A stretch of DNA of 64,000 nucleotides from Haemophilus influenzae (GCF_019703545.1 NZ_AP018771.1:1302001-1366000); one strand, 5' to 3'. Shown: positions 8,059-16,490, counted from the first letter of the stretch. Numbers and translations: made by a program. The notes: generated from the letters alone by a model not told the origin.

Positions 8059-8481
8059 CTAGCCAGTTTTTTGTTTTAATAGTTGTGGCAACGCCACAAT
8101 GCCGATGGCATAAAACATGGTTTTTAATGAGGCGTATTGCTTAATGGCTTGTTGTGGAACTTCGCTGAAATTAAACCCAAATTGTTGGAGTTCCGCTTGG
8201 CTGAAACTGCCGAGTGCAAAGACAAAAATGCAAACGCCACATAAATAGGAATGTTGTCCTTGAATGTGCAAGTTTTTGGTGTACGGAATCGTTTTTTTAT
8301 ATACCCAATAAATCACGAATGATATCAACAGCAATATAGCAAGTTGAATATCGGCGTTGATTTCTGGCACAAGTGCAAAGCGAGTGTAAACATAAACTAA
8401 CCCTAATGTTGCCCAATAAGCCACGGTATCAATGATGATGTCTTTTATAAAAAGCAGGTGTTTTTTTATTTTTTCGAACAT
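8059..8481 (-). CDS. Prophage membrane protein, possible superinfection-exclusion gene
   Basis: This 140-aa protein has hydrophobic stretches near residues 20-40, 45-62, 80-97 and 118-133, so three or four membrane spans. I do not recognise the family. It lies between the repressor operator and the first rightward early gene, and points left, the same way as the repressor. Its start is only 11 bases from the start of the next rightward gene. Rightward early transcription from 8016 would therefore run antisense across it. Lysogen-expressed membrane proteins at this place often block superinfection; that is inference. Confidence 0.6.
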   Translation of the reverse strand: MFEKIKKHLLFIKDIIIDTVAYWATLGLVYVYTRFALVPEINADIQLAILLLISFVIYWVYKKTIPYTKNLHIQGQHSYLCGVCIFVFALGSFSQAELQQFGFNFSEVPQQAIKQYASLKTMFYAIGIVALPQLLKQKTG

Positions 8482-8492
8482 AGGGGTGCCTT

Positions 8493-8690
8493 ATGGCTAA
8501 AAAAGTGGATGAACAATTATGGGTTCGCGTATTGGAACTTGAACAAGCCTTGAAAGAACAGGAAAAACAAACCAAGCAAAGAATAGACGAACTGGAACAG
8601 CAATACCATGATCACCATAACCATTTACCAGCTTTATGTTTTATCTGCGCTGTAATAGGAACGTTCTGTGCATTCCAATTTTTTAGATAG
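8493..8690 (+). CDS. Small coiled-coil, tail-anchored prophage protein (65 aa)
   Basis: Residues 10-45 are heptad-rich (LELEQALKEQEKQT, RIDELEQQ). A C-terminal hydrophobic span follows (LCFICAVIGTFCAF), giving a cytoplasmic coiled coil with a C-terminal anchor. AGGGG lies about 7 bases before the ATG. It is the first gene of the rightward early block. Function unknown. Confidence 0.6.
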   Translation: MAKKVDEQLWVRVLELEQALKEQEKQTKQRIDELEQQYHDHHNHLPALCFICAVIGTFCAFQFFR

Positions 8691-8732
8691 CAAAAGTATA
8701 ACAAAGTAAACAAAAACAACAAGGAAAAGGAT

Positions 8733-8888
8733 ATGGCGAAAACAGAAAAAAAACGCGAACTAAAATCTGAAATTATCGCATTTCGTGTGACGGCAAGTTT
8801 TAAAGAAAAGTTACAAGAAATGGCTCAAGCGGATAAACGTGAATTAAATGATTTTATCCGTTTGAAATTGGAAGAATGTATTAATTAA
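8733..8888 (+). CDS. Small ribbon-helix-helix-type protein (51 aa)
   Basis: The sequence has the pattern IIAFRVTASFKEKLQEMA followed by ELNDFIRLKLEEC, a short strand and two helices as in Arc/MetJ ribbon-helix-helix DNA-binding proteins. AAGGAAAAGG is the ribosome site. It may be a Cox- or Ner-like early regulator given its position near the switch, but no specific relative is recognised. Confidence 0.62.
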   Translation: MAKTEKKRELKSEIIAFRVTASFKEKLQEMAQADKRELNDFIRLKLEECIN

Positions 8889-8947
8889 TCAGTAAGATGA
8901 CATTAATCCAAACGATTCCAGCAACAATAGACCAGTTAAGGATAAAT

Positions 8948-9037
8948 ATGAGAAATCGTAAAAATCGAGTCAGCATGGCATACCTCGTGGCGTTATTTTC
9001 AATGATGTCGTGCTTTATGGTGTTGATTATCTTTTAA
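8948..9037 (+). CDS. Possible 29-aa membrane peptide
   Basis: ATG frame of 29 codons with an arginine-rich start (MRNRKNRVS) and a single hydrophobic run (AYLVALFSMMSCFMVLIIF). AAGGATAA precedes the ATG. The positive-inside pattern makes a membrane peptide plausible, but it is short and no relative is known to me. Confidence 0.35.
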   Translation: MRNRKNRVSMAYLVALFSMMSCFMVLIIF

Positions 9038-9198
9038 TTTTAATAACCGTGCAATCCATATTGGGGAATGTGGGGAGCGTAGAACAAAAAAGAAGGTGTG
9101 TATGTGTGAAACAGCAATTCAAGCAAGCGGGAAATTCTTTCTTCGCAAAACAAAAGACGGCAAATACCGTCTTTCATTTACGTTATTTGATAACGGTT

Positions 9199-9441
9199 CT
9201 ACTTCTGTAGAAAAGATTCAAGCGCGTCAAATACTGCTTCAATCTTTTCTGCTTGATCTTCATCAAGAGAAAAATTGTTTAGATGTTGGTCACGTATGTA
9301 TTCGTAATAGCGATGAAGTTCTTGCTTCTGTGCATTCGTTATGTGATGACGAAAGAAAGCAAGCAAATCTTCAAGCGCATAAATGCGGAGGTTCTTTTCT
9401 GCATTATCTGCAACAAGTTCATCAATCTGATCTTCAATCAT
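9199..9441 (-). CDS. Hypothetical helical prophage protein (80 aa)
   Basis: The protein is acidic and predicted largely helical (IDELVADNAEKNLRIYALEDLLAFF; the second half ends AVFDALESFLQK). AAAGGAA lies about 10 bases before its ATG. A rightward frame (9096-9443) covers the same DNA. Its first 35 residues look protein-like, but the rest is out of character, so I prefer the leftward gene. Function unknown. It points against the surrounding early genes. Confidence 0.5.
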   Translation of the reverse strand: MIEDQIDELVADNAEKNLRIYALEDLLAFFRHHITNAQKQELHRYYEYIRDQHLNNFSLDEDQAEKIEAVFDALESFLQK

Positions 9442-9505
9442 AGTCTCGGTTCCTTTGTGAATCGTGAATAAATCAAATTGAGTATAACAAATTAGGAGGT
9501 AAAGA

Positions 9506-9748
9506 GTGAATGTAGATCACAAATGTGCAAATTGCGGGAGTAATAACATCCGTGTACGAACTTCAGAAAAAATTGGTTTGTTGTTAATCGACGTGTTGGC
9601 TTACTGCAACAACTGCGGCACAGAATTAAAAGTGCAAAGCCAAATTACAAGAGTAAGAACACCAATTTATTACGATCGCCCAGAAGCATTAAGTGCGAAC
9701 AAGCCGTTAAAGCAGATTGATGAGCGTCAGCAAGAAATCGACATCTAA
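9506..9748 (+). CDS. Ogr/Delta-like zinc-ribbon late activator
   Basis: 80 aa with a GTG start preceded by a strong AGGAGGT. It has CANCGSNN and CNNCGTEL (four zinc cysteines) followed by TRVRTPIYY, the layout of the Ogr/Delta family (C-X2-C, C-X2..4-C, then a basic/aromatic tail). In P2 this protein activates late promoters through RNA polymerase alpha and lies next to D. Here it is in the early block, about 5 kb from gpD. Assignment rests on the cysteine spacing and context. Confidence 0.7.
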   Translation: MNVDHKCANCGSNNIRVRTSEKIGLLLIDVLAYCNNCGTELKVQSQITRVRTPIYYDRPEALSANKPLKQIDERQQEIDI

Positions 9749-9838
9749 TCTTTAATTTCCATCAAGATTTTTAAAACAGTCGTTTGAAGAAATTCATTCG
9801 ACAGGATTTTTGCAACCAAAATTTAGGAGTTTGAGCAA

Positions 9839-10102
9839 ATGACAAGCAAAAAATATGTGTACAGCAAAGAAAAAAACACGCCGCGTAGCCGTGTGAATGT
9901 GTGGCTGTTAAATAAAACTGTACAAGAACAGGCGCGCAACATTCAACTGTTGCAACGAGCGATTTCACACCAAGCAGGCGTGAATGCCCAGCAAGTTTTG
10001 CTGAATGAATCATTAAGCGATCGCATTGCATTACTTGAAGAAGCACAGTGGGAACGTGAACAAAGCATTTTCCAACGTGTTGCACGGTGGTTCTGTAAAT
10101 AA
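9839..10102 (+). CDS. Hypothetical coiled-coil prophage protein (87 aa)
   Basis: Basic N-terminus (SKKYVYSKEKNTPRSR) followed by a long amphipathic helix (TVQEQARNIQLLQRAI, LNESLSDRIALLEEAQ) and a tryptophan-containing end. TTTAGGAG precedes the ATG. It belongs to the closely spaced rightward early gene set. No family recognised. Confidence 0.6.
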   Translation: MTSKKYVYSKEKNTPRSRVNVWLLNKTVQEQARNIQLLQRAISHQAGVNAQQVLLNESLSDRIALLEEAQWEREQSIFQRVARWFCK

Positions 10103-10119
10103 ATGAATGGGGGGGAGTG

Positions 10120-10500
10120 ATGACCTTAATGCCTTATTGCTTTGACGATGAAACGGAATCTGCCGCTGAAAAATGGTGCCGTGTAAATCAAGTAAAGGTG
10201 CCTGAAATCCGAAGTTTTGATGATGCGCTGCACTCGTTAAGCAAAAGCCAATTCCGTGTAGAACGAGAGTTTGACGGTTTACAACAAGGCTTTCGAGAAA
10301 TGCTGTTGGAATTAGCCGATTTAGATTTTTCAGATTTACGTGCAGGGCATTTAACAGGCACTAAGCTCCATCACTACACAGAACAAGGACAACGCAAAAT
10401 AGCCCGCGCACTACGTAAAGTGCGGTTACTTTCGGGAATGTTTTCACAAGGCGTAACAGAGCGGGAATTTACTCAAATTGATAAGACGATGGGGGAATAA
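10120..10500 (+). CDS. Hypothetical prophage early protein (126 aa)
   Basis: The ATG at 10120 has GGGGGGAG just upstream; a GTG three bases earlier is less likely. The protein is mostly helical, with an acidic N-terminus and a basic segment (GQRKIARALRKVRLLS). The gene contains an uptake-type AAGTGCGGT (near 10418). It is followed after 3 bases by the next small gene, an operon arrangement. No function assigned. Confidence 0.65.
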   Translation: MTLMPYCFDDETESAAEKWCRVNQVKVPEIRSFDDALHSLSKSQFRVEREFDGLQQGFREMLLELADLDFSDLRAGHLTGTKLHHYTEQGQRKIARALRKVRLLSGMFSQGVTEREFTQIDKTMGE

Positions 10501-10503
10501 CAA

Positions 10504-10746
10504 ATGGCAGCGATAATTTTAAGCCGTGGTGCTTTGTCTTTTTGTGCAAAAGATGTTTATCACAAGCTAGATGATGCGCAAGAACAATTGTTCGCTTATT
10601 TCTACCACTTAGATAAGGGCGATGAACAATCAGCAAATACGGCATTTAGTGAATATATCCGTTTGGGCGACATTGCAATTCAAGCGAAACGAGAATTAAT
10701 GAAAAAACACGCCGAATGGGCGGAGTGGAGAGAGAAAAGAAAATGA
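10504..10746 (+). CDS. Hypothetical prophage early protein (80 aa)
   Basis: Helical, charged at the C-terminus (KRELMKKHAEWAEWREKRK). It starts 3 bases after the upstream stop and its own stop overlaps the next ATG (ATGA). That tight packing supports it as a real operon gene. Function unknown. Confidence 0.62.
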   Translation: MAAIILSRGALSFCAKDVYHKLDDAQEQLFAYFYHLDKGDEQSANTAFSEYIRLGDIAIQAKRELMKKHAEWAEWREKRK

Positions 10747-10856
10747 TAAGTTGTTTAGCGATGTTTTTCGTAGTGGTGTTTGCCGTTCTTGGCGTGGCTG
10801 TGACGGTAATGGGATTAATTGAGTTTATTACGGACGTGCTAGATAGCCGTTGGTAA
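10743..10856 (+). CDS. Small membrane peptide (37 aa)
   Basis: The frame starts in an ATGA overlap with the preceding gene. It encodes MISCLAMFFVVVFAVLGVAV, then a short amphipathic end (FITDVLDSRW). One membrane span is clear. Overlap and composition support it; the role is unknown. Confidence 0.55.
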   Translation: MISCLAMFFVVVFAVLGVAVTVMGLIEFITDVLDSRW

Positions 10857-10871
10857 AGGAGAAAAAGAATA

Positions 10872-11180
10872 ATGGAAAACAATATTTGTATCGCTCTAGA
10901 TTGTGGCGCAACGCTAGAAATTTTACCCATCGGCACCCGCTTTCAAGTGGTTGAAGTGATTGGTGATCAAGATAGTTGGTATGGCAAACAAAAAACAAGA
11001 ACGGTGGGCAATTTACACAACACAATTTGGGGTGCAATTGAAGAAGTACGCCGTTATGACTTAGCCCAATATGAAATGTTGAGCTTGGAAGAATTACTCA
11101 GTGCCGTGAGTTCGACCAACAACAAAATCAAAGAATATTTTGAATATCACAGTGAATATTTAGCCCATACGGTAATGTAA
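10872..11180 (+). CDS. Hypothetical prophage protein (102 aa)
   Basis: Acidic soluble protein with a beta-rich N-terminal half (FQVVEVIGDQDSWYGKQ) and a helical C-terminal half. AAAGGAGAAAA lies before the ATG. It is placed immediately before the replication gene, 9 bases away, and so probably belongs to the replication operon. No family recognised. Confidence 0.62.
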   Translation: MENNICIALDCGATLEILPIGTRFQVVEVIGDQDSWYGKQKTRTVGNLHNTIWGAIEEVRRYDLAQYEMLSLEELLSAVSSTNNKIKEYFEYHSEYLAHTVM

Positions 11181-11189
11181 GGATTCTTG

Positions 11190-13367
11190 ATGATGAACTG
11201 GGAACTTGAGTGTAATGCCAATCTTGCCAAACGTGAGCAAGCGATGGCAGATGCACGTGCAGTGATGATGCAAAGTGCGGTGAAATTTGACCGCACTTTC
11301 GATACTGCTCAAGCGACATCGGCGCAAATGGAATTATTTTCTGTTGCGCCGCACCAGTTCGATTATGTTGAAAAACTGCTTTCTGCGCTCCCTCGCAAAC
11401 GCCAACGTGAGCATTTTCGCCATGTTTGGTTGCGTGCGTTCAACGGTGTGAAAGATGATGGTTCTATCGGGTTTAAATTTGGTAATAAACAGGCAGCGTA
11501 TGCCAATACCTATTTGCGTGAAATCCTCACTAATCGCTTGAAAGCCGTTTTTCAACATTATCAGATTAGCCTTGATTGGTTGATTGACCGTGATACGCAT
11601 TCACAAGTGGTCGCACTTTCTAAAGGCAAAAAGGCGGCTAACTTTCCGTTTTATTTGTTAAGTGAACATCAGCTAAAAGAAATGGCAGACAAATTAGCCC
11701 TGTTGTTTACGAAATTACAGTCTGATTTTGTCACTGAACAAGCGGAGCGGAAAGAACGTGGGGAAATATCTCTTGATGATTTCGCCGCACTTTCTCGTGA
11801 CCTTTATCGCTTAGTGGGCGAAGTGTGTGCGGATATTGGTTTTCCGTTAAAACACTGGTTCGCTTATCAAGATAACCGTTTCTTAGATGTAAATGACATT
11901 GAGGTTGATCTGAATAAATCAGTTTGCCCAATACATTGGAAACGCCAACTTACTACGGCACAAAAACGATTGAAAGAACATGTGGAGATTGGCTGTGGTG
12001 CAGTATCGGCAAAAGTGAGCCCTTATGTGTCGCAAACTGCATTTAATGACTACCGTGTGCAACGTGCAGATAACCTCGAATATCTGCAACAAATGGTGTT
12101 GGAAAATCTAGACGATAGCACCGAACAAATGCCGTTGATTGAAATGTGGAAAAAATCGGTGGCAAATCCTGCTATCCGTTTTCAGGAAACCATGAACCGC
12201 TTGCGTGGTATTGATGAATGGGCGATAGAAAATTCATTTGTGTCACTCTTTCTTACGCTGACTGCCCCATCCTCTTTTCACGCAACGCATGAAACAGGCA
12301 AAAACAATAAAAAATGGCAAGGCGCAAGCCCTCGTGATACGCAACGTTACTTAAATAAAGTGTGGGCACAGTTACGTGCACAGTTTGCCAAACGTAGGAT
12401 CGGTTTTTTTGGCTTTCGTGGCGTTGAACCGCATCACGACGGCACACCGCATTGGCACTTGCTGATGTATGTAAAACCTGAACGTAAAGATGAGGTTATT
12501 CAATTATTTCGCAAGAAAGCGTTGGAATTAGATGGCGATGAATTTGGGGCGAAAAAATACCGTTTCAAAGTAGAAGAAATTGACCCGACAAAAGGTTCTG
12601 CCATTGGCTATGTGGCGAAATACATCGCCAAGAATATCTATGCAGGTAAGCAAGGCAAAGAAATGTCCGATGAAGTAGAAAATCTGACATTACTTGAAAA
12701 CGTACAACGTGTCAGTGCGTGGGCAAATCTTTGGGGCATTCGTCAATTCCAGTTTTACGGTACACCGTCAATTTCGACATGGCGTGAACTTCGCAAAATT
12801 GATGATGCCATGGCAGCAACTGCGGACGATGAAGAATTGGATATTGGTCGCACGGTGGCTGATGTGGGTTGCTTTGCAAGTTATATCAAGGTGCAAGGTG
12901 GCGCAATGACAAAACGTTGCGACCAACCAATTTGTATCGAGTATGAGGAATGCGAACCGAATAAATACGGTGAGATTCGTAAGAAAATTGTGGGGGTAAA
13001 AAACAGATTCACAGAAAAGAAAATCATCACCAAATTAAAAAACTGGGTGATTAAATCAGCGAAAAGTGCGTTGGGTTCAACCGCACTTAATTCGGAGTCC
13101 ACCGAAACAAACAAGGCGCATCGCGCCGCTTGGACTTGTGTCAATAACTGTAACCGCTCAAAAATTGAACAGCAAGTTAATTTATTGATGTTGCCTATCG
13201 GTTCGCCATTAAAACCGTCACAAATTGACCTTTTAATACGCCATGGACGGTTACGGCTTAATGACTATCGGTGGATTTGTTGTGAAAACGATGAAGTTTT
13301 CATTAAAGAAGAAAAAATTCCGTTGGCTCAAGCCTTTGGTTGGGGCGAGAGCTTGGGGGGATTTTAG
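11190..13367 (+). CDS. P2 gpA-like HUH replication endonuclease
   Basis: Starting at ATG 11190 (AAGG 8 bases upstream) it is 725 aa, in the P2 A size range. It has the HUH metal site HWH (His421, His423) in GTPHWHLLMYV. Downstream is YVAKYIAKN with two tyrosines four apart (Tyr474, Tyr478), the paired catalytic tyrosines of gpA/phiX A proteins. It nicks the phage origin to start rolling-circle replication; the origin in P2 lies within A itself. A perfect inverted pair of uptake sequences lies inside the gene near its start. The gene is intact. Confidence 0.9.
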   Translation: MMNWELECNANLAKREQAMADARAVMMQSAVKFDRTFDTAQATSAQMELFSVAPHQFDYVEKLLSALPRKRQREHFRHVWLRAFNGVKDDGSIGFKFGNKQAAYANTYLREILTNRLKAVFQHYQISLDWLIDRDTHSQVVALSKGKKAANFPFYLLSEHQLKEMADKLALLFTKLQSDFVTEQAERKERGEISLDDFAALSRDLYRLVGEVCADIGFPLKHWFAYQDNRFLDVNDIEVDLNKSVCPIHWKRQLTTAQKRLKEHVEIGCGAVSAKVSPYVSQTAFNDYRVQRADNLEYLQQMVLENLDDSTEQMPLIEMWKKSVANPAIRFQETMNRLRGIDEWAIENSFVSLFLTLTAPSSFHATHETGKNNKKWQGASPRDTQRYLNKVWAQLRAQFAKRRIGFFGFRGVEPHHDGTPHWHLLMYVKPERKDEVIQLFRKKALELDGDEFGAKKYRFKVEEIDPTKGSAIGYVAKYIAKNIYAGKQGKEMSDEVENLTLLENVQRVSAWANLWGIRQFQFYGTPSISTWRELRKIDDAMAATADDEELDIGRTVADVGCFASYIKVQGGAMTKRCDQPICIEYEECEPNKYGEIRKKIVGVKNRFTEKKIITKLKNWVIKSAKSALGSTALNSESTETNKAHRAAWTCVNNCNRSKIEQQVNLLMLPIGSPLKPSQIDLLIRHGRLRLNDYRWICCENDEVFIKEEKIPLAQAFGWGESLGGF
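11272..11299. repeat. Inverted pair of DNA-uptake sequences inside the replication gene
   Basis: AAAGTGCGGT and ACCGCACTTT are separated by GAAATTTG and form a 10-bp stem. Such pairs usually act as terminators after genes in Haemophilus. Here the pair is within codons 28-37 of a replication gene and lacks a T tail, so it more likely reflects fixation of uptake sequences in a resident prophage. Confidence 0.75.
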
Positions 13368-13395
13368 GGTTAATTAATTAAAAGTGAGGTTAAAA

Positions 13396-13764
13396 ATGAG
13401 TAAGTTTTTGAAATTAAATGCAATTGGAGCTGATTTGTTTACAGAGGAGATTATTTTAAATTCCGATTATGTTATTGCAGTGGAAAAAGAAGTAAATATC
13501 AATGAAGATGAAGAATTATCAGACTTTGTTGAGCGTGAGAAATGGGATATATCAGCTGCATCATTAATAATAAAACAGGATGCAATTGATTTTATAGATT
13601 ATGTTTGTGAGAGAACTTGGGACTTAGTGCCAGATAAATTTGCCGCCTGTCCAGCCGACCTTAGTGCATTATGCATAGGAAGTAACAGATTATGGGTTAC
13701 AAATTCAAAAGAAGATATTTTGGCACAGTTGAATGGAGTATTTGTGAAAGAGGGGGATTTTTAA
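13396..13764 (+). CDS. Hypothetical prophage protein (122 aa)
   Basis: The ATG at 13396 is chosen because GAGGTT lies about 6 bases before it. Acidic protein with alternating strands and helices (KLNAIGADLFTEEIILNSDY at the start, AACPADLSALCIGSNR in the middle). Its stop overlaps the excisionase ATG (TAATG), so the two are coupled. Function unknown. Confidence 0.62.
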   Translation: MSKFLKLNAIGADLFTEEIILNSDYVIAVEKEVNINEDEELSDFVEREKWDISAASLIIKQDAIDFIDYVCERTWDLVPDKFAACPADLSALCIGSNRLWVTNSKEDILAQLNGVFVKEGDF

Positions 13765-13931
13765 TGGAACGATACTTTTCAATCAAAGAGATCGTGCAAA
13801 TGGGGATTTGTTCGGAAGCAACAGTGAAACGTTGGATTGCTAGTGGAAAGTTAAAGTCTTATAAATTCGGTCGCTCCCGTAAAATTGCGGAAAGCGACTT
13901 GAACGAATTCATTAAGACTTGTCGGCGATAA
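13764..13931 (+). CDS. Excisionase-like MerR-type HTH protein
   Basis: The 55-aa protein MERYFSIKEIVQMGICSE, with ATVKRWIASGKLKSYKFG and then RKIAESDLNEFI, is the HTH_17/excisionase pattern. Its last 20 bases overlap the convergent integrase gene end. A recombination directionality factor beside an integrase is the expected arrangement; whether it serves excision or regulation is inferred. Confidence 0.8.
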   Translation: MERYFSIKEIVQMGICSEATVKRWIASGKLKSYKFGRSRKIAESDLNEFIKTCRR

Positions 13932-15204
13932 TTTCTTTAAATAGACCATTTGCACATTTTTCAACATAGGTTGCCCATTCTTGAAACGTCTTTAATCGGT
14001 AAGGCAAATATTCAGCCCGATTATAGGCGTTTCGTATTTCATCGGAATTCAAATGGCTTAGGCAAATTTCGATGATTTCCTTATCCAAGCCAAGTTCTAG
14101 GCGATTATCATTGCAATAACTACTGAATAGCGACCGTATGCCGTGATTTGTCATGGTGCCTTTGTATTTGCCGCCGTCCATTGTTTTTATCACTTCATTC
14201 GGTGTTTGGCTGTTGATATGCTTTTTATTTCTCGCTTTTGATAAGGTAGACGGGAATAAATATTCTTTACTTGCGTGTTGTTTGATGTATGAAAGCAAGG
14301 TTTCTGCCTGTTTACTTAACGGCACAAGGTGCAATCGATCCCCTTTCCCGCCTTTTGAAACTTCCACTTGCCACACTTTACCATTGGGCAAATGTTCGTG
14401 TTCAATGATGTCAGAATATTTTGCACTGACGGTTTCGCTCGCTCTTGTAGCGTTGAGCAAACCCCACAAAATCGCAAGGCGAACAGTTTGTGATATGTTG
14501 GCTCGAGCAAGGCTGATCATAAATTCTGGTAAGGTTTTGTAATGAATTGAAGGATGATGTTTGTTTTTGTTCACTGCAGGCAAATCATCGCCAAGATATT
14601 TCCATTTGTTGATTTCCCAATATTCAAAACGTTCAGCATACTCAGCGATTGACTTTAAAACCAAATAACGCTTTTTCAATTCAGCTGTTGCTCCAGATTG
14701 GCGATAAGGTTCAAGCACGGATAAACCGTGTTTTAGAGTCAATTCTTTGAATGGCACGCCACCAATTAAGTCAATAGCGGCGTTCGTGCGTCTTTCTGTA
14801 TCAATTCTTGTCTTTTCTGTGTAATTGCCTTGTTCTTTACCAATTTTCGCACGATAGAGTAACCATTCATTTGCAACATAGGAAAATGTGCTCTGTTGTT
14901 CTTTTAGTGCGTCTATGACTTGTTTTCGCTCAAATTCGTGCGGGTCAATTTTATTGGCTAAAAGTTGGCGAAATTCAAGTGCTTTTTGACGTGCATCTTT
15001 AAGCGATACCGCTGGATATGTGCCGATAGTTTTTTCAGTACGTTTTAATGTGTAGGGTCGTTTGTAATTAAACACCCACGTTTTCACGCCGTTTGGCTTG
15101 ACGACGAGTTTTAAACCGTCACCGTCAAATAAATAATAGATCTTTTCCGCCGCTTTGGCGTTGTTTACCTGCGCAATGGTTAGTTGCTTGATGATTTTTG
15201 CCAT
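13912..15204 (-). CDS. P4-type tyrosine integrase
   Basis: 430 aa with the N-terminal DUF4102-like arm-binding domain (residues 1-90; LFDGDGLKLVV, NYKRPYTLKRTEKTIGTYP). The C-terminal catalytic set is Arg254 (NATRASE), HGIR (His354, Arg357), His384 and nucleophile Tyr394 (AYNRAEYLPYR). All catalytic residues are present. It is transcribed away from ssrA, 193 bases from its 3' end, so tmRNA is the insertion site. TAGTAAGA/TCTTACTA-like repeats between the gene and ssrA may be arm sites. Confidence 0.93.
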   Translation of the reverse strand: MAKIIKQLTIAQVNNAKAAEKIYYLFDGDGLKLVVKPNGVKTWVFNYKRPYTLKRTEKTIGTYPAVSLKDARQKALEFRQLLANKIDPHEFERKQVIDALKEQQSTFSYVANEWLLYRAKIGKEQGNYTEKTRIDTERRTNAAIDLIGGVPFKELTLKHGLSVLEPYRQSGATAELKKRYLVLKSIAEYAERFEYWEINKWKYLGDDLPAVNKNKHHPSIHYKTLPEFMISLARANISQTVRLAILWGLLNATRASETVSAKYSDIIEHEHLPNGKVWQVEVSKGGKGDRLHLVPLSKQAETLLSYIKQHASKEYLFPSTLSKARNKKHINSQTPNEVIKTMDGGKYKGTMTNHGIRSLFSSYCNDNRLELGLDKEIIEICLSHLNSDEIRNAYNRAEYLPYRLKTFQEWATYVEKCANGLFKEIIADKS

Positions 15205-15397
15205 GATAGGAATTTCATAAAATGGTAGTAAGATTTTTGCATTGTAAGTTCTTACTACTATTTTTACTACAAAAAATTGTGATATTTTGTGAAATCCACT
15301 GATCTTTTATATACCTATAAGACACTAAATAAAAACGGTCAAACCATTGATTTTTCAATAAATTCGACCGTTTGTGAACTTTTATGATCTTGTTTAG
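15205..15397. other. Prophage-chromosome junction (att region) next to ssrA
   Basis: This 193-base gap holds GGTAGTAAGA and CTTACTACTATTTTTACTAC-like repeats close to the integrase start, possible integrase arm sites. It also holds an inverted repeat (15333-15373) and abuts the 3' end of the tmRNA gene. The core crossover should lie at or within the ssrA 3' end. The matching copy at the other prophage end is outside the window, so the core cannot be delimited. Confidence 0.55.
15333..15373 (-). terminator. Predicted terminator downstream of ssrA
   Basis: On the minus strand AAACGGTC and GACCGTTT pair around an internal ATTGAAAAATCAAT hairpin, followed by TTTATTT. It lies 25 bases beyond the tmRNA 3' end and before the integrase start, in the direction of ssrA transcription. 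Confidence 0.6.
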
Positions 15398-15763
15398 TGG
15401 TGGAGCTGGGGGGAGTTGAACCCCCGTCCGAAATTACTCTACCTTCAGTACTACACGTTTAGTCTCGTCTTTAATTTCACTTAAGCATGCGGACAGACAC
15501 GCTAAACTTAAGCTAGTTTGATTCAATTTAGTGCTTCGATCCTCAAACGGTGGCTTCCACACGATCTCGTTTTGGTTTGACTCCGCGTTATCCCCGTCTT
15601 ACGAGCGGAAGCTGGGGCGCGAAGGCTAAATGCAGGTTATTAAGCTGCTAAAGCGTATTGTTCGTCGTTTGCGACTATTTTTTTGCGGTTTATTTACGAG
15701 GCCTACCGCACCTCGACGTGCACCTTGGGCTTCGCTAATCCCGTCGAATCCAGAATCAGCCCC
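15398..15763 (-). ncRNA. ssrA: tmRNA
   Basis: The 366-base RNA begins GGGGCTGATTCTGGATTCGACGGG and ends in CAACTCCCCCCAGCTCCACCA-type sequence, the tRNA-Ala-like acceptor with encoded CCA. The internal frame (15640-15672, minus) encodes the proteolysis tag ANDEQYALAA and stop. It rescues stalled ribosomes with SmpB. Its 3' end is the target of the neighbouring integrase and appears intact after insertion. Confidence 0.97.
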
Positions 15764-16147
15764 AAAATTGCGTGTTAGTCTAACAAAAAAAGAAAGGTAG
15801 GGAAAGTCGAGATTGATTGAATTTTTGTATGAAAGCTAGAATAACCTTAAATATTGTCTATTTATTATTGGCTTATTACCTTATTAACAATTCATCTCTA
15901 AATTGATTGGAGACGATCATTGATTTTTTTATGGAAGGGAGGCTTGATAATGGCATTAATTAATTGGCATTATTTCACGCTTTATTTTTGATGATAGGAG
16001 CTATAGATTTGTAAATTATGGCAAAATTAAAGATATTTACGAATTCCTAAAAATATAACACAGCATATATGCTATAATTAGCTCCTAAACTTTTTGGAAA
16101 ATGTTATCTTATTCTAGTATTTATCATCAATGATTTTATAAAATTTC
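15764..16147. other. AT-rich intergenic region between ssrA and metY
   Basis: I find no credible coding frame, repeat array or RNA here. It should hold the leftward ssrA promoter close to 15764. The remainder is AT-rich spacer. Confidence 0.5.
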
Positions 16148-16175
16148 TTGCATATTAAATTTTTATCACTATAAT
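16148..16175 (+). promoter_or_regulatory. Promoter of initiator tRNA
   Basis: TTGCAT (16148-16153), a 16-base spacer and TATAAT (16170-16175) lie upstream of the tRNA by a distance that fits initiation near 16182. Confidence 0.65.
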
Positions 16176-16192
16176 GTGGTGCATATTTCGGA

Positions 16193-16269
<77 letters not shown>

Positions 16270-16288
16270 ATAATAAGTTCAGTAAAAG

Positions 16289-16312
16289 AACCCCAGTTTT
16301 GGGGTTTTTTTC
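16289..16312 (+). terminator. Terminator after tRNA-fMet
   Basis: AACCCCA-GTT-TTGGGGTT-type hairpin followed by seven T. It probably attenuates read-through into rimP-nusA-infB, whose own promoter region would lie in 16320-16490. Confidence 0.8.
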
Positions 16313-16490
16313 TATAAGAAATTTAGTAACTGGGCTTAGGTTCTTATGAACCTAACCCTTTTTTTATGCCTGAGATTTAATAAACTATCTTCTTACTATT
16401 ACTAAAATAGAGGGATAAGTATTGTTTAGGATAAGGTTTCATAAGGTTATGATATAGTGCGGTGAATTACACCCTATATAGGAGTAGAAA

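Noticed and set aside
9096..9443. Rightward 115-aa frame opposite the 9199-9441 gene
   Set aside because: Its first part (GKFFLRKTKDGKYRLSF) looks protein-like, but the rest is the antisense of a better gene with a good ribosome site. A short rightward gene in 9102-9200 cannot be excluded.
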